Shown: positions 26,179-35,067, numbered from the stretch's first letter. The stretch: 64,000 bases of DNA from Paenibacillus azoreducens (GCF_021654775.1 NZ_AP025343.1:806001-870000); one strand, 5' to 3'. Numbers and translations: made by a program. The notes: generated from the letters alone by a model not told the origin.

Positions 26179-26538
26179 TTATTTTTTGGTGTTTTCTGTG
26201 GAGGATTTGTTTTTCTTATTGGGTTCTACATAGCGGTCCATGACTTTTCTTGATCCACTTACCCGGTTGATTTTAAAGGTTTTATGGCTAATTCCAACCT
26301 GAATGGTGGCGTCCTCGTCACCCACCATATGTCCATACAAAACAATTTCCGAGTTCATGGGATCAAGAAACTTGTAATCATAAAAAATCACATCGGTATT
26401 ATAGTTATCTTTCATGTACTGTTGGGCAATAGGCTCGGCTTTGTTATAAATGGCTTCCTTTTGCGTTTTGGACATGCATCCAGTGAGTAAAAGTAAAACT
26501 AAAGTGACTAAAGATATTATTCTTAGATTTCTCCACAT
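26179..26538 (-). CDS. Immunity-type lipoprotein C (TilA/DUF1433-like)
   Basis: A lipoprotein of 119 residues from ATG 26536-26538. An ATG four codons upstream exists, but comparison with copy E (GGAGG before the corresponding ATG) supports the inner start, here behind a weaker GGGGG. Lipobox LLTGC; second subtype with GISHKTFKINRV. It diverges from the intact lipase gene at 26645. Confidence 0.72.
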   Translation of the reverse strand: MWRNLRIISLVTLVLLLLTGCMSKTQKEAIYNKAEPIAQQYMKDNYNTDVIFYDYKFLDPMNSEIVLYGHMVGDEDATIQVGISHKTFKINRVSGSRKVMDRYVEPNKKNKSSTENTKK

Positions 26539-26644
26539 ATTTGCCCCCATTTCATTTTTGAAATTATAACTATTTGGGATGAAATAATATAGTGCTTATT
26601 TTATACTATTATTCTGCTATTTGGAAAATATAGGAGGGATTAAA

Positions 26645-28042
26645 ATGAGTTTCATTAGAGATGAAATTTATCATACTTTATCCGATAAAACATATTCGAG
26701 AGACATAGAGGCCCATGGGAAATTTGGGCCAAATCGTGATTGGGAGGCCGTAGAACCAGAAGGAGCCTTACTTCATGATACAAATGGTTCAGGCTTCGAT
26801 GCAGCCGTTTTTAAAAATGTAAATACGGATCAGGTTATCATTGCTTATCGTGGGACTGAACCTTTTGGTCGCCCCCTGTGGAGCGTGCTGATGGATTATG
26901 GAACGGATGGAATGGATGTGGTTGGCGGGAGAGCCAAAGGGCTTGAAGAATTCCATAAAGCCTATGAGAAAATCAAAGATAATCCTTGGGTGATGTCAAA
27001 TCCGTCAACAGCACAGATGTACTATAAAATGGAATCTGATTATCAAACAAATCAGTTTCATCAAGCTGAGGAGTTGTACCATGCAGTAAAAAAAGCTTAC
27101 CCTAATGCACAAATCTCAACAACGGGTCATTCCTTGGGTGGAGCGGAGGCTGAGTATGTTGCCGTACGCAATGGTTTGCATTCCATCAGTTTTAATGCGC
27201 CCAGCATCGTACATCTTTTGCCAGATGAACTCCAAGAGAAGGCGAAGAGAGGCGTTTTTGAAAAAACAAACGTAGCTTATGTAGATCCCGGAGACGGGAT
27301 TGGCTCAGGATTTAAAGAAGCTAAAAGGCATGTTGGATCTACTTATTATACGTACTCTACATACGAAGAGGCGAACAAACAATATCAAAGTTCCACAAGC
27401 TACTTCCCTATGATCACATCCCAGAATAGAAGCAACCCGCTGACAAATTTCATTTTAGGGCCAGAGTTTCATATTCAGTATATCCCTGTAACACTGCCAA
27501 TGGGAAATTGGGGGGCTGTCAAAAAGTTTTACAATTCGATATGGGGCGAGTCAAGACATTCGCTCGAGCGTTTTGTATTTGATCAGGAAGGGAATATCGC
27601 AAACCAGCTGTTTACAATAGATGGCCAGCCTTTTGAGGGTTCCCCGAGACTCAAGTATTACAATGAAAGTGTGGCAAATGAGGAATTAATGAAAGAAGCC
27701 GTGAAGGAACTCATTCAACGCTACGGAAGCAATTGGGGGATGTTTGGGAAGGTTGTGGCAACTGCTGCAGGGGTGACCATACAATTGCGTCCGGAAGCGC
27801 TCAAAGAAGCAGGGCAAACCATTAACCGGCATGTGCAGGAATTTCAAACAGAGCTTCCGGCAGCCATTCGAAGCATTCAGCATTTGGTAGAGACAAGCAG
27901 TAGCCGTTCGCTTGGGCCTATTGTCGAAAGATTAATAACCAGCTTGAATACATTCAACCGTTGGTATGCAAACGGAGCGCGGGAGATTGGCGAATATATC
28001 AACAAAAAGGCGGACGATTTTTTGCGTGCTGATCAAGGCTGA
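26645..28042 (+). CDS. TslA-like type VII lipase toxin, copy 2 (reverse domain order)
   Basis: A 465-residue protein, the same length as copy 1 and highly similar throughout. ATG 26645 follows AGGAGGG. Nucleophile Ser 163 in TTGHSLGG, candidate acid in YVDPGDGIG and candidate base His 276 are all kept. The C-terminal helical domain (345-465) is nearly identical between copies, while changes lie mostly in the lipase part (for example residues 14-33 and 180). That pattern fits a constant export signal with a diversifying toxin. Downstream, the stalk gene is missing and a fragment of the giant gene follows directly. Confidence 0.78.
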   Translation: MSFIRDEIYHTLSDKTYSRDIEAHGKFGPNRDWEAVEPEGALLHDTNGSGFDAAVFKNVNTDQVIIAYRGTEPFGRPLWSVLMDYGTDGMDVVGGRAKGLEEFHKAYEKIKDNPWVMSNPSTAQMYYKMESDYQTNQFHQAEELYHAVKKAYPNAQISTTGHSLGGAEAEYVAVRNGLHSISFNAPSIVHLLPDELQEKAKRGVFEKTNVAYVDPGDGIGSGFKEAKRHVGSTYYTYSTYEEANKQYQSSTSYFPMITSQNRSNPLTNFILGPEFHIQYIPVTLPMGNWGAVKKFYNSIWGESRHSLERFVFDQEGNIANQLFTIDGQPFEGSPRLKYYNESVANEELMKEAVKELIQRYGSNWGMFGKVVATAAGVTIQLRPEALKEAGQTINRHVQEFQTELPAAIRSIQHLVETSSSRSLGPIVERLITSLNTFNRWYANGAREIGEYINKKADDFLRADQG

Positions 28043-28055
28043 GCATGAGAAAAAG

Positions 28056-28599
28056 AACCTCACAAAACCACAATACGAGAAGTTGTATTTCGATAAGCTG
28101 ACCAAACAGAAGACGCCAGTGGGCGGATACAGCCTGTTACTGTTGCCGGAGCAGCTTCGGACCTTTATCGGACCGAAAACAGATATTCCACCTTCCGTGG
28201 ATGTGCAGCGCGCCAATGTGGCGATACAAAAATGGTATGGGGAGTATAGTCTACCGGCTAACCCTTATGTAGTAGCGGCCAATACGAATATTGCAGAGTA
28301 CGGGCGGACTCACGAGAGGATTGGACGATAAATCCCCGATCTTCTTGAGAGATGGATATATTGTTGTCAACTTCAATATCGAATCGATTCAGGAAGGGAA
28401 ACTGGGCGACCCGCATCTTCAATATATTGATGCGCCAATGATGAACAAATGGAAGGAAAACCAGTGGCAAATGGAAGGGTTTCAATCTACTGTGAGGGAT
28501 TCATATGGCCACGAATTTAAACTGAAACAGGGAGATGTGGTGTTCTACCACGCGGACAAGTCCAGCAGGGATGATTTCAGTTCCCAGGTACCGCATTAG
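28056..28599 (+). pseudogene. 3' remnant of the giant secreted protein gene (module 3)
   Basis: It matches the last 540 bases of the intact gene (23680-24222) from NLTKPQYEKLYF to the stop. The extra base at about 28315 (CACGAGAGG for CACGGAGG) breaks the frame. It begins only 13 bases after the lipase stop, so the whole stalk gene and two thirds of the giant gene were lost in one event. Confidence 0.88.
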
Positions 28600-28614
28600 A
28601 ATTCTGCTAATAGA

Positions 28615-28642
28615 AAAGTCCTCAAGGTAGCTTGAGGACTTT
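28615..28642 (+). terminator. Module terminator hairpin, copy 3
   Basis: AAAGTCCTCAAG (28615-28626) pairs with CTTGAGGACTTT (28631-28642), followed by TCC; the same hairpin as at 17785 and 24239. Confidence 0.85.
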
Positions 28643-28667
28643 CCGTTAGCTTATGAAGCGATGAGAT

Positions 28668-29030
28668 TCATTTTTTGGTGTCTTCTGTGGAGGATTTGTT
28701 TTTCTTATTGGGTTCTACATAGCGGTCCATGACTTTGCTAGATCCGCCTACGTTATTAACTTTAAATGTCTTGTGATTAATTCCGATGCTAAAGGTAGCG
28801 CTCTCATCTCCCCCCATATGTCCATACAAAACAATTTCCGAGTTCATAGGATCATTAATTTCATAGTAATCAGAAAAAACCACATCGGCATTAAAATTGT
28901 CCTTCATGTACTGTTGTGCAATAGGAATGGCTTTGTCATAAAGGGATTTTTTTTGGGCTTTTGACATGCATCCACTGAGTAAAAGTAAAACCAAAATGAC
29001 TAAAAATATTATCCTTAGATTTCTCCACAT
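28668..29030 (-). CDS. Immunity-type lipoprotein D (TilA/DUF1433-like, mosaic)
   Basis: A lipoprotein of 120 residues, ATG 29028-29030 by comparison with copies C and E. Lipobox LLSGC. The middle (NFNADVVFSDYYE) is like subtype A/E, while the second half (GINHKTFKVNN) is like B/C, and GGSSKVMDR again recalls A, so the gene looks recombinant. It faces a truncated lipase start at 29135, so its toxin partner in cis has been lost. Confidence 0.7.
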   Translation of the reverse strand: MWRNLRIIFLVILVLLLLSGCMSKAQKKSLYDKAIPIAQQYMKDNFNADVVFSDYYEINDPMNSEIVLYGHMGGDESATFSIGINHKTFKVNNVGGSSKVMDRYVEPNKKNKSSTEDTKK

Positions 29031-29134
29031 ATTTGCCCCCATTTCATTTTGAAATTATAACTATTTGGGATGAAATAATATAGTGCTTATTTTATACTAT
29101 TATTCTGCTATTTGGAAATTATAGGAGGAATTAA

Positions 29135-29239
29135 AATGAGTTTCATTAGAGATGAAATTTATCATACTTTATCCGATAAAACATATTCAAGAGACATAGA
29201 GGCCCATGGGAAATTTGGACCCAATCGTGATTGGGAGGC
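29135..29239 (+). pseudogene. 5' remnant of a TslA-like lipase gene (module 4)
   Basis: The first 35 codons match copy 2 almost exactly up to RDWEA, then the sequence switches at 29239/29240 to the 3' end of lipoprotein gene E on the opposite strand. The start and ribosome binding site (AGGAGG) are intact, so the truncated frame could still be translated for a short distance. Confidence 0.85.
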
Positions 29240-29241
29240 CT

Positions 29242-29601
29242 TTATTTTTTGGTGTTTTCTGTGGAGGATTTGTTTTTCTTATCGAGCTTAACCCTGCGAT
29301 CCATTACTTCACTAGATCCTCCTACTTGACTAATTTTAAATGTCCCGTGATCAATCATAATGTCAAAGGTAGCGTCTTTGTCCCCTGACATGTGTCCGTA
29401 TAATACAATTGTTGAGCTCATCGGGTCAAGAAACTCGTAATTATCTGAAAAAATCACATCGGCATTAAAATTGTTCTTCATATACTGTTGTGCAATAGGA
29501 ACCGCTTTATTATAAATGGTCTCCTTTTGCGTTTTGGACATGCATCCACTGAGGAAAAATAAAACTAAAATGATTAAAGATATGATTCTTAAATTTCTCA
29601 T
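29242..29601 (-). CDS. Immunity-type lipoprotein E (TilA/DUF1433-like)
   Basis: A lipoprotein of 119 residues from ATG 29599-29601 with a good GGAGG upstream; the frame extends further back to 29745 but only through the antisense of a lipase remnant, so that extension is rejected. Lipobox FLSGC. It belongs to the subtype of copy A (DPMSSTIVLYGH, MIDHGTFKISQVGGS). No intact lipase remains beside it. Confidence 0.72.
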   Translation of the reverse strand: MRNLRIISLIILVLFFLSGCMSKTQKETIYNKAVPIAQQYMKNNFNADVIFSDNYEFLDPMSSTIVLYGHMSGDKDATFDIMIDHGTFKISQVGGSSEVMDRRVKLDKKNKSSTENTKK

Positions 29602-29663
29602 ATACTTACCTCCATTTTTCACTAAAAAATAAATGTCAAGATTTGAATAATATATATCATGAA

Positions 29664-29965
29664 AAATCAGTTTCATCAGGGCAACTGCTACAGGCGTGAC
29701 TATACAATTGCGTTCGGAAGCGCTTAAAGAAGCAGGGCAAACCATTAACCGGCATGTGCAGGAATTTCAAGCAGAGCTTCCGGCAGCCATTCGAAGCATT
29801 CAGCATTTGGTAGAGACAAGCAGCAGCCGTTCGCTTGGGCCTATTGTCGAAAGGTTAATAACCAGCTTGAATACATTCAACCGTTGGTATGCAAAAGAAG
29901 CGCGGGAGATTGGCGAATATATCAACAAAAAGGCGGACGATTTTTTACGTGCTGATCAAGGTTGA
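29664..29965 (+). pseudogene. 3' remnant of a TslA-like lipase gene (module 5)
   Basis: AATCAGTTTCATCA (from 29664) matches the codons for NQFHQ in the intact lipases and is joined to GGCAACTGCT, which lies about 700 bases further on in copy 2. From there the C-terminal domain is kept to TGA 29963-29965 (TINRHVQEFQAELPAAIRS). The next 44 bases, 29966-30009, repeat the start of the giant-gene remnant seen at 28043-28084 and then end. Confidence 0.85.
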
Positions 29966-30171
29966 GCATGAGAAAAAGAACCTCACAAAACCACAATACG
30001 AGAAGTTATAGCCAACCCTTTCTTCCAAAGGTCCTGTATACAATTGGGGATAATGTCATAAAAACAATGATTATGTATGGTAAAATATTACTATCCTATA
30101 ATATACTATAAATATTGGAATTGAAACAAGCAGCGGCAGCCGATCAGGACTTACGGAAGGGGATTTAATCT

Positions 30172-30438
30172 ATGAGCAGAATTGTCGTAGAGCTTTTGGA
30201 TTTAATGAAAGCAGAACAGGAACTGAGCAAACTGCTTCAGAAGTTAAAGCGCAATGAACTTCATCTGCGGACAATCAGCGACGGGATACAGGATTGGAAA
30301 GGCAAATCTGCTGATGAATTGCGCAGCCGGCTGGATGTCTTTTTCAAAGGTTTGCAGAAGCAGATGGAATATATCGAAGAGCAAAAAATACAACTCGCAA
30401 AATACACCTACCGAATGGAAAGGGTAGATCAACAGTAA
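30172..30438 (+). CDS. WXG100-like small helical protein (candidate lipase partner)
   Basis: An 88-residue, fully helical protein with the turn IQDWKGKSADEL, a W-x-G motif near residue 42 between two helices. It is the WXG100/ESAT-6 size and shape. It lies between the lipase array and essC, with its own terminator, not in the essC operon. S. aureus TslA needs small helical partners (TlaA1/TlaA2) for export, so this gene is the best candidate for that job here. AAGGGG precedes ATG 30172. A TATAAT at 30097-30102 may be its -10. Confidence 0.72.
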   Translation: MSRIVVELLDLMKAEQELSKLLQKLKRNELHLRTISDGIQDWKGKSADELRSRLDVFFKGLQKQMEYIEEQKIQLAKYTYRMERVDQQ

Positions 30439-30493
30439 GCAATGGGCTAGCAAGAGTGAGATTGTACAATGAAGAACGAACAAAATCATAGCG

Positions 30494-30528
30494 AACCTCA
30501 TGGAATTAAGTTTCTTTGAGGTTTTTTT
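30494..30528 (+). terminator. Rho-independent terminator after the small WXG100-like gene
   Basis: AACCTCA (30494-30500) pairs with TGAGGTT (30517-30523), followed by a T run. Confidence 0.75.
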
Positions 30529-30564
30529 ATGTATATTTTTAAGTTATAAACAATAAATATCATG

Positions 30565-30599
30565 TTTCGACATATTTTTCAAAATTTAGGTGGTATAAT
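30565..30599 (+). promoter_or_regulatory. essC promoter (shared-motif copy 3)
   Basis: TTTCGACATATTTTTCA (from 30565) is followed by TATAAT at 30594-30599, 29 bases from the motif start, identical in layout to the promoter of the Tad-like operon at 3882 and nearly so to 6481. The first 17 bases are the same as in copy 1. TTCGACA is an inverted Spo0A-box sequence. Confidence 0.68.
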
Positions 30600-30665
30600 G
30601 TGCCTACTACTATAGTCATATAATTACAAGCATGGAATATGAAAGGAAAGGTAGTTGGTTTAAGC

Positions 30666-33600
30666 ATGTCTTTCTTTTACTATCGCAGATCGCCACGGAT
30701 TATTAAGGACCAAGGTGAACGCACGCTTGAGGTTTTCCGCCCTCCTTCTACTCCCCAGGCGCCGACTTTGAATCTTATTTCTATTATGGTTCCCATCATC
30801 GTGACGGTGGCGGGTGCGGCAGCCATGATGATGTTTTATAAGCGGTCGGGGAACTCGACCTTTGTCGTTGTTCAAATGATATCGCTTTGTACCATGGTCG
30901 TTTCTTATTTTGTTCCGATCCTGGTTCATCTGCAGCAAAAAAGCAAACATAAGAAAAACATCAAGAAGCGAAAAAAGCAATACGAGGCCCATTTGGATGA
31001 AAAACGGGAGCAGCTCCAGAACTGGAAAAACGAGCTGATTTTAAATTGGCATCAAACTCACCTTGAGCCCCAGTTTTGCATACAAGCTTTTAATGAAGGG
31101 AGCTCATCGATATGGGAGCGTATTCCGCAGGATATCGATTTTCTGAAAGTGCGTGCAGGGATCGGTACAGTCCCGAGCGGCTTTGACATATCTGTACCGA
31201 AACAGGAGGGAATAGACAAGGACCCTCTGATTGAAAAGGCCAATGAATTGGCTAACAAGTTCTCATCCATTGCCAATGCGCCTGCACTGCTGGATTTGAA
31301 CAAGTACAGGGTTGTGGGAATTGTCGGCGAAGCTGAGCAGTTAAAAGCCTTCTGCCGAGCGGTTATCACCCAGATCGCAACGCATCATTCGCCCGACGAG
31401 GTGAAGCTCGCGGCATTTATAAGCAAGATGCAGACGGAGGATTGGGACTGGATGAGATGGCTCCCGCATATATGGGATGATAAAAGATCCGGCAGATACA
31501 TATTTCAGGACGGAGCTTACCAGGCTCCGGTTCTGGAGCAGCTGCACTCCCTGCTTCAACGCCGCCTGTGGATGAAAGAGAAGGAGAAGGCCCTTCCGTT
31601 TATCGTATGCTTCCTACCTTATATCGAAATGCTGGAGCATGAGCCGTTGCTGCCGTTGCTGATGAAAGAAGGAGATCATATTGGAGCGACGTCGATTGTT
31701 TTGGCGGAACGCCAAGACCTTCTTCCGAAGGAATGTCAGCTAGTCGTGGACATCCGCGGGGATGAAGCGGTTATGCGTTCTACCAATGTAACGGGAGGCG
31801 CTAAAGATTCTGCATATGCAAAACCAAAAGACGATGTTCCGTATGTGCAGTCCTTCAAACCGGATATTATGTCTGCGGGAGAAGCGGATCATTTTGCCCG
31901 CAAGGCGGCCCCATATCGTGTCAAAACGAGCTCGGCGGATGAAGTTGCTAACGTACTCACCTTGTTTGATCTGTATGAGATCCAAAAAATAGACGAACTG
32001 AATGTATCCAATCATTGGGAGGAAAACAGATTTCCGAATACGCTGCCGTTCCCGGTCGGGGTCAGGGGAGGAATGAAACCTGTTCTCCTGAACCTGCATG
32101 ACAAAATTGAGCGGAAGGGGCATGGTCCGCATGGACTAATGGCTGGTACGACAGGCTCGGGCAAAAGCGAGGTAATCCAATCGATTATTGCTTCGCTGGC
32201 TATTCAATATCATCCGCATGATTTGGCGTTTATGCTGATCGACTATAAAGGCGGCGGCATGTCGAATACCTTCATGGATCTGCCTCATGTGATCGCTACC
32301 ATTACCAACCTGGAAGAAGAGGGTTTAATCGAACGTTCGAAGGTTTCCTTAAAGGCGGAGTTGAACAGAAGGCAGAAGCTGTTTGTGGCTGCGGGCAATG
32401 TCCAGCACATCGATGAATACTACAAAACGGAATGGAGAACCAGGGAGCCGCTGCCGCATTTGTTTATCGTCATCGACGAGTTTGCCCAGCTTAAGAAAGA
32501 CCAACCTGAATTTATGAACGAATTGGTGTCGATTGCGGCCATTGGCCGGACATTGGGTGTCCACTTGCTGCTTGCCACGCAGAAACCGGGCGGCGTCGTC
32601 GACGACAAAATCTGGAGTAACTCCAGATACCGTATATGCCTAAGGGTTCAGGATGAAGCGGACAGCCGGGAAATGCTGAAAATCAGCGATGCGGCTTATA
32701 TAACAACTCCCGGGCGGGGGTACCTTCAGGTAGGCAGCAATGAAGTGTTTGAACTGGTACAGTTTGCTTGGAGCGGAGCACCTTACGATCCGAATAAATC
32801 CGTTCAGCAAACAAGCTTTGCCGCCTACAAATTAAATCTGGACGGCAGACGGTCGAAACTGAAAAATCCGATGGAGCCCATCGCTGACGGATCGGACAGC
32901 AAGAAGGCTGACGGAGTCGAGCAAAAGCAATTAAGCGTACTGATTGAATATATTGCCGAGGAATGCCGCAAGTCGGGGCTTCCCCGCCTTCCCGGACCTT
33001 GGCTGCCGCCGCTGCCTCAGCATATTACGCTTGATCAATTACCGGTTTCGGATGATGGGTCCATGGGGAAAATTCTTTATCCCGTTATCGGTCTCGTAGA
33101 CGATGTTGCGAACCAGACGCAATTTCCGCTGCATCTTGATATCGAGTCCGGTAACTGGATCGTGAACGGAATGCCAGGCACAGGCAAAACCACGTTTGTC
33201 CAAACGCTTTTATTCTCGCTGGCTACAAGCTGCACTCCGGAGGATGTCCATATCTATGCGCTAGATTTCGGAAGAATGCTTAGGGATTATGCTTTAATGC
33301 CGCATACCGGAGATATTATTTTGGATGACGAAGAAGAGAAACTAGGCCGGCTGATCGCATATTTGGAGGATGAATTAAACGGAAGGAAAATGATGTTTGC
33401 TGAAGCGGGAGTGAAGTCCAGACAAGCTTATTGCCAAGATACACAACGTCAACTGCCGGCAATCTTGGTCATCATCGACGGTTATGTCAGCTTCAAAACG
33501 CAATACGAATCCCTTCATGAGAAGCTGGAAGTATTATTCCGCGAAGGAGCGGGTTACGGTATTTACTTCCTGCTGACGGCTAATCGCGTATCGGATATTT

Positions 33601-34688
33601 ATGACAGAGTTCGCAGCAACTTCCCTAACGGGGTTTCGTTCCTGTTGGCGGACAGCGCAGATTACCATTACGCGGTAGGCAGATTGTCCAAGATTCCGTC
33701 GCATCTACCGGAAGGGCGCGGTTTTGTGAAGGGCCATGTTCCGCCATACGAGTTCCATACCGCCTTGTCCGTTGACGCCGCCAACGAATCTACGAGGGCC
33801 AAACTCGTGAAGGAGCGCTTCATTCAAATGGATGCGGAGTGGAAAGGCTCCAAACCGCTGCCTATCCGAACCTTGCCGGAAACTGTAGCGCTTGAGGAAA
33901 TATGGAATGAAGGCACAGCGGATGAAAAGAGTAAACTGACGCTGGGGCTTCAGGTCGCTAATTTGAAGAGTTTCGAGTGGAATATGGAGGATGGCCCTTA
34001 TTTTATTATCGGGGGCAGAATGGAAAGCGGCAAAACCTCTATGCTGATGACCATCGGCATCATGGCTTCCCGTATCTATGCTCCTAAAGAGCTCCAACTC
34101 TATTTATGCGATGTCCGCCGTTCTGCCCCGGGATTAAGCTCGCTGAGAGAACTTGCGCATACCCGCGGAATTGCCTCGGATGAACGCTCTTTGGAAGATA
34201 TGATCGCTGAGCTCAAGCTTGAAGTGGAAACAAGAGTACAGGCTGAGACGGCAAATCCCGGCGCTCCGCGTCTGTTGCTGTTGATTGACGATGCCGATGT
34301 CATGGCCAAGCGGATTTCTTCCAATTATACCTTGACCGAAAATCTCGAATATATCACCAGATACGGCCGTGAGCATGGCGTCTATATTATAGCGGCCGGT
34401 CAGGCAAACGATATGAACCAGAACTGGGATACCTGGCTGAAAGAAATTAAGTCCGCACAGATTGGATGGCTGATGGGGACGACAGATCTGAATGAAGCTC
34501 AGCTGTTTAATATTAAAATACCTTATGATCAGAGCGGCAAAACGCTTCCTTCCGGGGAGGGCTTCTATATCAAACGGAAATTTGAGCATGTCAAAATAGC
34601 CCATGCATTTGCTCATGGAAATGAACAATTTATGGAGCAAGTGAATATAGTAAATTCATCCTGGTTAGTTAGTATGAATTTATCATAA
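30666..34688 (+). CDS. essC: EssC/YukB-type type VII secretion ATPase lacking FHA domains
   Basis: A 1340-residue FtsK/SpoIIIE-family motor. It starts MSFFYYRRSPRI at ATG 30666; an earlier in-frame ATG 30639 has no good ribosome binding site. Two membrane helices lie at about residues 36-58 and 70-90. Three ATPase domains follow: Walker A GTTGSGKS near 493 with VIDEFAQL, GMPGTGKTT near 835 with LVIIDGY, and GRMESGKTS near 1115 with LLIDDADVM. Firmicute EssC normally has two N-terminal FHA domains (about 1480 residues in all); they are absent here. It is the central export motor for WXG100, LXG and related substrates. Confidence 0.92.
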   Translation: MSFFYYRRSPRIIKDQGERTLEVFRPPSTPQAPTLNLISIMVPIIVTVAGAAAMMMFYKRSGNSTFVVVQMISLCTMVVSYFVPILVHLQQKSKHKKNIKKRKKQYEAHLDEKREQLQNWKNELILNWHQTHLEPQFCIQAFNEGSSSIWERIPQDIDFLKVRAGIGTVPSGFDISVPKQEGIDKDPLIEKANELANKFSSIANAPALLDLNKYRVVGIVGEAEQLKAFCRAVITQIATHHSPDEVKLAAFISKMQTEDWDWMRWLPHIWDDKRSGRYIFQDGAYQAPVLEQLHSLLQRRLWMKEKEKALPFIVCFLPYIEMLEHEPLLPLLMKEGDHIGATSIVLAERQDLLPKECQLVVDIRGDEAVMRSTNVTGGAKDSAYAKPKDDVPYVQSFKPDIMSAGEADHFARKAAPYRVKTSSADEVANVLTLFDLYEIQKIDELNVSNHWEENRFPNTLPFPVGVRGGMKPVLLNLHDKIERKGHGPHGLMAGTTGSGKSEVIQSIIASLAIQYHPHDLAFMLIDYKGGGMSNTFMDLPHVIATITNLEEEGLIERSKVSLKAELNRRQKLFVAAGNVQHIDEYYKTEWRTREPLPHLFIVIDEFAQLKKDQPEFMNELVSIAAIGRTLGVHLLLATQKPGGVVDDKIWSNSRYRICLRVQDEADSREMLKISDAAYITTPGRGYLQVGSNEVFELVQFAWSGAPYDPNKSVQQTSFAAYKLNLDGRRSKLKNPMEPIADGSDSKKADGVEQKQLSVLIEYIAEECRKSGLPRLPGPWLPPLPQHITLDQLPVSDDGSMGKILYPVIGLVDDVANQTQFPLHLDIESGNWIVNGMPGTGKTTFVQTLLFSLATSCTPEDVHIYALDFGRMLRDYALMPHTGDIILDDEEEKLGRLIAYLEDELNGRKMMFAEAGVKSRQAYCQDTQRQLPAILVIIDGYVSFKTQYESLHEKLEVLFREGAGYGIYFLLTANRVSDIYDRVRSNFPNGVSFLLADSADYHYAVGRLSKIPSHLPEGRGFVKGHVPPYEFHTALSVDAANESTRAKLVKERFIQMDAEWKGSKPLPIRTLPETVALEEIWNEGTADEKSKLTLGLQVANLKSFEWNMEDGPYFIIGGRMESGKTSMLMTIGIMASRIYAPKELQLYLCDVRRSAPGLSSLRELAHTRGIASDERSLEDMIAELKLEVETRVQAETANPGAPRLLLLIDDADVMAKRISSNYTLTENLEYITRYGREHGVYIIAAGQANDMNQNWDTWLKEIKSAQIGWLMGTTDLNEAQLFNIKIPYDQSGKTLPSGEGFYIKRKFEHVKIAHAFAHGNEQFMEQVNIVNSSWLVSMNLS

Positions 34689-34715
34689 AATCGACAGTTT
34701 CTACCATAAATTGTA

Positions 34716-34744
34716 TTGAAAAATATTAGGAGACTTGTTACTAT
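34716..34744 (+). promoter_or_regulatory. Possible promoter of the esxA-like gene
   Basis: TTGAAA (34716-34721) and TACTAT (34739-34744) are 17 bases apart, 45 bases before the start codon. Plausible housekeeping promoter by spacing only. Confidence 0.4.
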
Positions 34745-34788
34745 TTTAGTATATTCATAAAAAAGAAGAGAAAAAAGGAGGAAAAAGG

Positions 34789-35061
34789 ATGGCTCGTATT
34801 TTAATTACACCTGAAGAAATTGATAAGGCATCTTCTCTTTTCAAAACGACCTCTCAACAGAGTCGGGAATTGGTCAATAAGTTGAACTCGACAATACAAT
34901 CCATGCAAGGTCAATGGGACGGTATGACCCAGCAGCGCTTCTTTCAGCGGTATGAAACAGACAAGAAGAACATGGAGACATACATAACTATGCTGAATGA
35001 TGTTTCACAGGAACTAGCCAAGATTGCGGAACGGTTCAGAGCAGCGGACCAACAGGGTTAG
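34789..35061 (+). CDS. esxA: WXG100 protein (EsxA-like)
   Basis: A 90-residue two-helix protein with the signature MQGQWDGMTQQRF (W-x-G near residue 44) and the C-terminal helix ending FRAADQQG. It has the consensus AGGAGG ribosome binding site, a likely own promoter and its own terminator, consistent with the high expression expected for the main substrate and component of the type VII machine. It lies directly behind essC. Confidence 0.93.
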   Translation: MARILITPEEIDKASSLFKTTSQQSRELVNKLNSTIQSMQGQWDGMTQQRFFQRYETDKKNMETYITMLNDVSQELAKIAERFRAADQQG

Positions 35062-35067
35062 ACGGGC

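Noticed and set aside
29602..29745. N-terminal extension of lipoprotein E
   Set aside because: It reads the lipase remnant in antisense and would hide the lipoprotein signal peptide.
34689..34697. AATCGACAG behind essC as a fourth copy of the shared promoter motif
   Set aside because: No TATAAT at the expected 29-base distance and the ATTTTTCA part is missing.
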